From contig CP136068.1 of the NCBI GenBank assembly GCA_032622095.1, positions 799,607 through 863,606 of the forward strand: 64,000 nt of DNA, given 5' to 3'. The position numbers and the translations under genes are program-made. The first letter of the stretch is position 1. The number at the start of each line of letters is the position of its first letter. The notes beneath the pieces are model-generated. The model was not told the DNA's origin. It made no database searches and saw nothing but the letters and a program-made list of their open reading frames with translations. Positions 57,815 through 64,000 of the stretch are shown one piece after another. Source of the stretch: Siphonodentalium dalli. Taxonomy: Eukaryota; Mollusca; Scaphopoda; Gadilida; Siphonodentaliidae.

Positions 57815-58085
57815 TTAAATATTATCAGCTGATACAGTGCTTAAGTAGGTACACTTTTCACATTTCAGTTCGGTCGTGGTGTTTGTTTCTTCAATACGGC
57901 GAAATCTGGTCATGAAACTTGACATATATGGATTAGAGTTATATCCCGTAGTTCTTTTCGGAGCGCCGAGTAGAATACAGCCAAATGTCAAACCGAATAA
58001 TGCCGAACAACTTTCGGTATGACTCGGGGGATCTTCAATAGTGGGGATCAGACAAATTGCTGTAACCACTGCCTGTGCACTGACG
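57815..58085 (-). CDS. Possible terminal exon, unidentified membrane-type protein
   Basis: On the minus strand, GTGGTTACAG (acceptor-like) precedes a frame of about 78 codons ending TAA at 57815. It holds LIPTIEDPPSHTESC, a hydrophobic stretch ALFGLTFGCILLGAP that could span a membrane, then TTGYNSNPYMSSFMTRF and CEKCTYLSTVSADNI. Composition is coding-like and there is no ATG at the start, so an upstream exon would be needed. The family is not recognised. Confidence 0.3.
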
Positions 58086-58632
58086 GGCTCGTTCAACGAA
58101 ATAAACGATGGATATTTGCCTGCAGTAAGACTTCTAAATCAAATACACCTTTCGTTATCGCTATCATTATCACTCTATGTTTAATCTATATATGTATAAG
58201 TTGACATCACGCAATTTATATTGTGTTGATGATCATTTTTTATTTAATCCATCAGTTTTTCCCCATTTTCGTGTACGCTGTAAAAAAAAAACACGTGCAG
58301 CTATCTTGACTAGGAAAGCTTTTAACTACCGATACCATAAAACGATTTAAAACGCTATATGTTGATGTTTCTAATACATGTATAAATTGATTGTTGTATC
58401 AATGGAATATAATCTTTATCAACTAGAATATATAATCTGATAATATATATTGGCCTATACTGGATTAATTTTTTTTTTTTTAAATTTTTTTATTGATAAA
58501 GAAGAATAATAACAAATAAAGAGACAAAATACATTCACTCATTCATGCTCTCTGTCCAAAACATGGAAGAGTTTCACTCTTCCATGCCCTGGCCTACTTT
58601 CTTACCTGTGACATGCAATTAGAAAATATTAA

Positions 58633-58890
58633 AGCCACACTATGTGTTAGGACAATTTTAACAGTCATCGTTCAACTTAAAAGCAAGACCAATAATCGAT
58701 ACTAGGTACTACCTTGATATATTTTTTGCCTGAAAAGGACTTTCTTTAGCAACAACAATGATAATAAAAAACAATAGATTATTTGTTTGTCTTCAGATTA
58801 ACTTTAAATTCCCTTATTAACCGGCTAAAGTGGTCGATGGTTTGCAATATTTAAGGTTGCAAATTCAATGTTCCAACACTATGTGCAGCT
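58633..58890. mobile_element. 258-bp MITE with TTAA duplication, second family
   Basis: TTAA at 58629-58632 and 58891-58894. Ends AAGCCACACTATGTGTTAGG and, inverted, AGCTGCACATAGTGTTGG. It lies six bases from the scaffold gap. Confidence 0.65.
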
Positions 58891-58900
58891 TTAATTGATT

Positions 58901-59000
58901 NNNNNNNNNNNNNNNNNNNNNNNNNNNNNNNNNNNNNNNNNNNNNNNNNNNNNNNNNNNNNNNNNNNNNNNNNNNNNNNNNNNNNNNNNNNNNNNNNNNN
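58901..59000. other. Assembly gap (100 N)
   Basis: Exactly 100 N, the usual placeholder for a gap of unknown size, so distances across it are not reliable. The first bases after it (AAGAGAATGCATTGGCACAG) match one arm of the palindrome at 7087-7165. Confidence 0.99.
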
Positions 59001-60300
59001 AAGAGAATGCATTGGCACAGGGCATAACTGTAAATATCACAATGTGGTCAAGGAGCCGGTTCCAATGATATCCATATTTGTATGGTTCTATTGAGACAGA
59101 CCGAAGATATTTTAGGCTGTTGAATCTTTATTTGGCCGGTTTGGGCCGGTTTGTTGGGTAAAGGGTTAATGGGTTTGTTGATACGGCACTTGTGCCACCA
59201 TGGATGGATAGAACTCGAGGCTGCACAATATCATCAAACGGTAAAACCTATTAAAGGCCCATATAATTTCCAAACCCCCAGATCACATATATAAAATATA
59301 TGCCATATTATATACCATTTAAAGAGGAAGCTCCAAAACATTGTATCATCAACTTATCCGGTGTTATAGACTTGGGGAATATCTCTATATCCTAAAAATA
59401 GAGTTATTCCCCTTCCATTGAAAACTCATCTTTAGTTTGAATTATGTTGCACTCTTTATATGCTTTATTCTCTAATCAAATTTGACATGAGAAAACGAAA
59501 TTATATACAAAAATATGGATATGTACAAAATATACAGCGACCTCTCGAGGGTCATAATCAGCATTATCAACATCGCCTTCATCATCACACCAGATTCATC
59601 ATCATTATCCTCATCATCATCACTACATGTAATCGTTGTCGTCGCGACCAATATACATCATGGCATCTGAGATACATAAATATAAATACAGATAAATTAT
59701 TTGACAGTACTGTGAATATTGCAACGTTGTTGATATGGCATCATTGGACATAATATATATATCTTTATTTCCTCCAACTAGGAGAGTATGTTTTACAAAA
59801 AAATTGATATACATATACATGCACACACACCATCGCCCATAAACACCCTTACATACATACAAGGCCGTACAACACAAATATAAACCACATTTACGCTGGT
59901 GCACAATCATAATTATATACACATATGTGTACATACATGCATGTGCGTACATATACATACACATAGATCGGGGCGGCCATACTGGTTATAAGGCAATCCT
60001 TAATACCGTGTATATGTTGCCGCCCCAAATACACGGTATTTTTTGGGAGCCAAAACGGAGGTAATCATACCATGATTTCCGCTGTTTTCTATTTCTCTAT
60101 TGACATCTTGTGAGACACATATGTTTCAAATGGTGATGAATTATAGTATTTTAATCATATTTTATGGCATAGATTGTTATTAAAACCGTATATCAAGTCA
60201 CTATAAAAAAATATAGGGTGACTGGAAAATTAAGTGGGCCTTTAACACACATGTGTCGTTCTGTGTATTTACTTTGTTCTAATCTGACGTTAGGTGCAGA
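59001..60300. other. No gene seen; AT-rich DNA with small repeats
   Basis: Contains a CATCAT-rich stretch (about 59585-59635), CATACATATACATGCACACA-type simple repeats (59805-59965) and a small inverted pair ATACCGTGTATA/ATACACGGTAT (60003-60041). ORFs on both strands across 59460-59964 lack coding character. Confidence 0.5.
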
Positions 60301-60313
60301 AACTCAAGTAGTC

Positions 60314-60420
60314 CAAGTCTGCTCAAACTAAAACCAGCTAAGATATTGGGATAGTGATCGATATGCTAGTTTTTAAACCTATCATCTCGCTATCCCAATA
60401 TCTTAGTACGAGCAGACTTG
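60314..60420. repeat. 107-bp hairpin with interrupted arms
   Basis: CAAGTCTGCTC and CTAAGATATTGGGATAG on the left pair with CTATCCCAATATCTTAG and GAGCAGACTTG on the right. A 35-base AT-rich loop separates them. Confidence 0.75.
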
Positions 60421-60704
60421 CACTAAAACTCAAGGTACCAGAAACATATGTAAGGACAATAAATACAGCAAGCTACTAATCAAATTACAGTCGATGATGC
60501 ATGTGCATGACCTGTAATTACAATTGAACGTGATTAGCTGAATTATGATTGAATGAAATTGTATTACTTGTACATTAATTTAAATAAACATGAAAGGTCT
60601 ACATTGTAATTATTCCACATAATACAAGAGAGCATTACTAATTTGTTGATCATTCCATCTGATCCTGACATGGCTGGTGGTCTGATACTCTAGATACTTC
60701 CCAG

Positions 60705-61475
60705 AAGATAAGGCCTAAGCAGAATTAGGTCCCTGGTGGGTGTATTTGGTGATGTTAGCCTGCTGTACGGGGTAGCATCACTAATTTCACCCTCTGGGGA
60801 CCTCATTCTGTAAATGTCAGACACATTAAATTCAAGCTTGGGAACAGCTGTTTGTTTTAATTTGATAATGAAAGCAAACACCAGTGCCAGCAGTTTACAC
60901 AAGCCTGTCAGATGACATCTATTATTCTAATCTCAATTAATGACCTGTGTCTCTCTGCAGAGATATAATATCTGCTTCTGGTGAGAGGTAAGTTGGGAGA
61001 TGGCATGGGGTGGAACGGCTGTTGATTGGGGGCAGGGTGTGGGTCTCAGGTGAGCTACTAAAGGAGTACAGAGTGGTTCCTGTGAAGTCTGGACCGCAGC
61101 AAACTTCAGAATGATGACAATTACACCACTGACTTGGACATCTGCATAATGAGGTCCCCAGAGGGTGAATTTAGTTATGCTACCCTACGCAGCAGACTAA
61201 CATAACTAAATTCACCCTATTTAGAAATATTTGTTTTCTTTTTCAGTTTAGTTTCTCTATATCCCCAACCTGGCAGACGGCACAATGCATAATTGAGGAG
61301 CCCTTGTGGGTGCATATCACCATCTTCACCATGTGGGATCTTAAATCAGTGTCTCGGTCCATCCATAGCAGATGAGGTCATGCAGAATGAGGTCCACAGA
61401 GGGTGAATTTGGTGATGCTATCCCACTATGGGTGGGGGGGGGGGGGTAGTGTCACTAAATTAATCTGGGAACCAA
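60705..61475. repeat. Three copies of a hairpin repeat (CAGAGGGTGAATTTAGTGATG)
   Basis: Copies at about 60715-60825 (minus), 61143-61232 (plus) and 61380-61475 (plus) share AATGAGGTCCCCAGAGGGTG, 'GATGCTACCC' and, in the first two, an inverted second half (CATCACCAAAT / CATAACTAAATTCACCCT). The third copy carries a G13 run. The 70-codon minus ORF at 60690 is built from the first copy. Confidence 0.7.
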
Positions 61476-61486
61476 CTAAACTAAAC

Positions 61487-62000
61487 TTCTTATCTTGAAT
61501 CGCTGCCACCACAAGCAATGATTGTTAACTAACGCACAGATTCTTCTTCAATCTTTCCGGTTTCTCATCCCCCAGTAAGCCATGTCAGGATTAGATGGAC
61601 TCCTCACCAATATTACTGTTCCATTAGTTCACTACGATACGTTTGAACCGCCATAACTAGCTTCTGATCTTGAATCACTGCCATCGCAAGCAATGGCAGT
61701 TTTAACTACTGCACGGATTCTTCATCCTTTCTGGTTGCTCCACCTCCAGTATGTTAACTCCTCATATCGCTAGCCATGTCAGGATTAGATGGACTCCTCA
61801 CCAATATTACTGTTCTATTTGATCACTCCGATATACGTAACTCAGTCATAGTTTGATGCTTTTCTAAGAACCACAATAATTGGCTTATTACCTTCATTCG
61901 CAAGCAATTATCATTTTATCTACTACATGGCTTCTTTATACTTTATGTAAGCTGTAATCAATCAAGCTGCAAAGAAGTTATACAGGCCATGGAGGCTCCA
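61487..62000 (+). repeat. Tandem repeat of about 196 bp, two good units and one decayed
   Basis: GCCATGTCAGGATTAGATGG and ACTCCTCACCAATATTACTG recur at 61577 and 61773. Each unit starts with 'ATCTTGAATC(G/A)CTGCCA' and 'CAAGCAATG'. A third unit from about 61868 keeps only the CAAGCAAT and CTACTRCAYGG segments. Confidence 0.8.
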
Positions 62001-62060
62001 TCCCTATAGCTTACAATTTGTAAGCTATAGGGATGGAGCCTCCATGGCCTGTATAAGTTC
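61974..62060. repeat. 87-bp near-perfect palindrome
   Basis: Arms of about 42 bases (TTATACAGGCCATGGAGGCT, CCATCCCTATAGCTTACA) mirror each other around ATT. The minus-strand coding frame of the DUF5662-like gene runs into this palindrome and ends inside it. Confidence 0.9.
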
Positions 62061-62504
62061 AAAGTTACAAGCGGCCAATTGCTCCCAGAAGCGGACTCTT
62101 CTCACACATTCCTCCGTAGTAGAACTCATAGTTTTTTCAAGAGCGATCTTCCACTCCTCAACAAGGGTCTGAACGACTCTTTTATCCTCAGGTGTATATC
62201 TCATATAATACTGTGGATGTATGGTGAACAAACCTACAGGGGTGACATCGTCTACTCCACTGAGTTCACGTTCAGCCCTGGATGCCACCATATGCATACT
62301 TTCTATCGCATATTCATTCGTCATGTTCACACCCTGCTGATACTCTGGGTGATGAGGGTTGTTTCGCATTGTGTGACTCCAGTGATTCTTTCCAAGCCTC
62401 ATCTTCAGCATCATTTAACTGACGATATGCACCAGTCTTACCACACAAAACTCCATTGTCGAGAGCCTCGGGAATACCGTACTTACTAAGGTCATGAATT
62501 TCAG
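62025..62504 (-). CDS. DUF5662-like gene, 3' exon (one frameshift)
   Basis: Minus strand. From 62504 the frame reads PEIHDLSKYGIPEAL and continues through AYRQLNDAEDEAWK. After one extra base in GGAAAG (near 62393) it continues as KNHWSHTMRNNPHHPEYQQG to a TAG at 62025. A HDLSKF-like motif followed at 40-60 residues by AW-x(n)-H-x3-N-PHHPEY is the pattern I associate with the DUF5662 family (small proteins of unknown function, with conserved His/Asp residues suggesting metal binding). Later motifs are YTPEDKRVVQTLVEEWK and RVRFWEQLAACNFELIQ. Deleting one A restores one frame, so this is either an assembly error or a young pseudogene. The last five codons lie in a palindrome, so the natural C-terminus may be altered. 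Confidence 0.6.
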
Positions 62505-62993
62505 CTTAAAGGTACTCAATCCGAACAGAGGGTCCCTATCTCAACAGATTCTAACAACAACAATCCGACCAGAGGGTCCTATATTACTATTTCTTTGGCT
62601 TTGGGTGTAAAAAATATTTGATTCGAGTCGAGGAACCCATCAAACAAAGCTCAGAATTATTAGATATTGATTTTTGAAATTTGTTAGTTTCTCGAGATGA
62701 GTACTAATAATTGCCGTCAGTTTCGTAACCTGCGCGAGATATGTACACCAAAACACAATTCAAACAGACAAGGATGGATAACTCTAAAATCAAGTGGTAA
62801 TAATAACGCAATTTTGACTGAGTTCTGGGCCAGAAAGTATTCCCGATAATGAAAATAATAGATTTCTAAAATCGATATCTAACAAATCTGAGCTTTGATG
62901 GGTGACTTCCTCGACTCGAATCAAATATTTTTGACCCCCAAAGCCATTGAAATAGTAATTGAGAGGAGTTTTATCAGATTGAGTACCTTTAAC
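62505..62993 (-). other. Putative MITE-derived intron
   Basis: On the minus strand the upstream exon ends ...AAATATGAAAC, the intron starts GTTAAAGGTACTC and ends GAGTACCTTTAAG, and the next exon starts CTGAAATTCATGACC. The GT is formed by a host G plus the TTAA duplication, and the AG by the second TTAA plus a host G. Splicing joins AAA-CCT-GAA-ATT in frame (MK-PEIHDLSK). Unspliced or excised DNA would read CGT-TAA, a stop. The splice sites are predicted from sequence only. Confidence 0.5.
62510..62988. mobile_element. TTAA MITE (AGGTACTCAATCC family), copy 7, inside a gene
   Basis: TTAA at 62506-62509 and 62989-62992. Ends AGGTACTCAATCCGAACAGA and TTATCAGATTGAGTACC. The interior holds GAGTCGAGGAACCCATCAAA, GATAACTCTAAAATCAAGTG and GACTTCCTCGACTCGAATC. 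The left terminus is doubled through AACAGATTCTAACAACAACA. It is the close inverted counterpart of copy 8. Confidence 0.9.
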
Positions 62994-63354
62994 GTTTCAT
63001 ATTTTGTGGCAGATTAACCTTCGCGACATACGCTACTAATGTGTACACCCGAATATTCCGCATTCGGTGGTAAGCAGTAGTTGAATAATGTTTGTGAACA
63101 TTGTTCCTAATTAATATCTCATAAATTTTGTCTATTCTTAATTTAGAAGCACGAGTTTCTTCTTTGGCCTTCCCGGCCTGGGACAGGCAGTGTATCTTTG
63201 AAAGTTCTGTCAAGCCATTTCTCTCGAATCTTCTTTTCACCTCGAATCACTTTGAGGCCATCCTTCAACAAATTGTTTATTGTTGGGAAAAACCCTGCCA
63301 TCGGAGGTTTATCTTGTCTAACTTTGCTTCTGCCCAGGCTCGATTGCTGTGATC
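62994..63354 (-). CDS. DUF5662-like gene, 5' exon region (frameshifted)
   Basis: Minus strand. An acceptor-like AATTTCACTTCCAG ends at 63355. From 63354 one frame reads PPMAGFFPTINNLLKDGLK and KIREKWLDRTFKDTLPVPG before stopping near 63143. The overlapping frame, open from about 63240 to 62994, continues with KAKEETRASKLRIDKIYEIL, HKHYSTTAYHRMRNIRVYT and VAKVNLPQNMK. A single frameshift around 63170 would join them. The second part matches the expected N-terminal region of a DUF5662-type protein just before HDLSK. An alternative is that only 62994-63177 is exonic, after the acceptor CTGCCTGTCCCAG. Confidence 0.45.
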
Positions 63355-63439
63355 CTGGAAGTGAAATTACAATATATTGTACTGTACATTGCAACAACTT
63401 ACAACAGTCCATACTAGACCACTCATGAGCAGATATTAA

Positions 63440-63908
63440 AGGTACTCAATCCGATAAAACTCCTCTCAATTACTATTTCAATGGCTTCGGGGGTCAAAAA
63501 TATTTGATTCGAGTCGAGGAAGTCACCCATCAAAGCTCAGATTTGTTAGATATCGATTTTAGAAATCTATTATTTTTCATTATCGGGAATACTATCTGGC
63601 CCAGAACTCAGTCAAAATTGCGTTAAAATAACCACTTGATTTTAGAGTTATCCATCCTTGTCTGTTTGAATAGATTTGGAGTACACATCCAGAACAGATT
63701 ACGACAGTTATTAGTACTCATCTCGAGTTAATAACAAATTTCAAAAATCAATATCTAATAACTCTGAGCTTTGTTTGATGGGTTCCTCGACTCGAATCAA
63801 ATATTTTTTACCCCCAAAGCCAAAGAAATAGTAATATAGGACCCTCTGATCGGATTGTTGTTGTTGGAATCTGTTGAGATGGGGACCCTCTTTACGGATT
63901 GAGTACCT
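63440..63908. mobile_element. TTAA MITE (AGGTACTCAATCC family), copy 8
   Basis: TTAA at 63436-63439 and 63909-63912. Ends AGGTACTCAATCCGATAAAA and TTTACGGATTGAGTACC. Its sequence is largely the reverse complement of copy 7, including the shared ACTCCTCTCAATTACTATTT end and the doubled GATCGGATTGTTGTTGTTGG end. The two copies therefore form a large inverted repeat around the DUF5662-like 5' exon region. Confidence 0.9.
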
Positions 63909-64000
63909 TTAAAACAAATGAATACTGTTTTCTTATTTCGCCATTCATGTACTATTATTTGATTCTTTAAAAGTGTTCAAGTTGTACTATCATTCCACCC

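Noticed and set aside
62079-62489. 136-codon plus-strand ORF
   Set aside because: It is antisense to the DUF5662-like coding frame, whose conserved HDLSK and NNPHHPEY motifs are on the minus strand.
1-64000. Autonomous tRNA, rRNA or snRNA genes
   Set aside because: No cloverleaf with matching acceptor stem was found. The only tRNA-like A and B boxes are in SINE heads (153-313 and 38880-39012).

Overview
The window is eukaryotic nuclear DNA from an animal, with a 100-base scaffold gap at 58901-59000. It is AT-rich, has almost no long open frames, and is dominated by transposon debris. It has many ACATGT-type microsatellites and interspersed families carrying an 'AAGATGGCCGCTGG' tandem unit or 'GAGCTAAAAAGGGCCATAACTC'-like ends. 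From memory these look like bivalve or gastropod genomes. The mollusc assignment is an inference, not something the sequence proves.

Layout. 1-3.9 kb: a tRNA-derived SINE split by a 3.3 kb non-autonomous DNA transposon. 4-8 kb: fragments of a plus-strand host gene (putative exons with splice signals) interleaved with MITEs. 8-22 kb: a dense field of MITEs and foldback elements, several with readable target-site duplications (TTAA, TA, 9 bp), plus a LINE 3' end. 22-38 kb: two long 'AAGATGGCC' element copies with internal tandem units, and hAT-type elements nested in each other (28440-31759 holding 30884-31671, and 33925-35081). 38-41 kb: a SINE pair, a small intronless ORF, and a hAT relic still carrying a BED zinc-finger reading frame. 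42.8-53.0 kb: about 95 copies of an 88-bp satellite, organised in macro-repeats of 3.1-3.6 kb separated by a 0.5 kb non-satellite spacer, closed by a 128-bp palindrome. 53.4-55.1 kb: a broken LINE reverse transcriptase on the minus strand. 55-62 kb: sparse DNA with one possible minus-strand exon. 62.0-63.9 kb: a minus-strand gene resembling the DUF5662 family. A 479-bp TTAA MITE sits in its coding sequence exactly where splice sites would remove it. A second, inverted copy of the same MITE lies just upstream.

The two observations I consider most worth following are (i) the TTAA MITE whose TTAA duplications supply GT and AG splice sites and restore the frame, an introner-like intron, and (ii) the hierarchical 88-bp satellite with hairpin-forming units. 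No complete, intact host gene can be asserted. The coding calls are partial exons, relics or pseudogenes. No rRNA, tRNA or CRISPR features were found.
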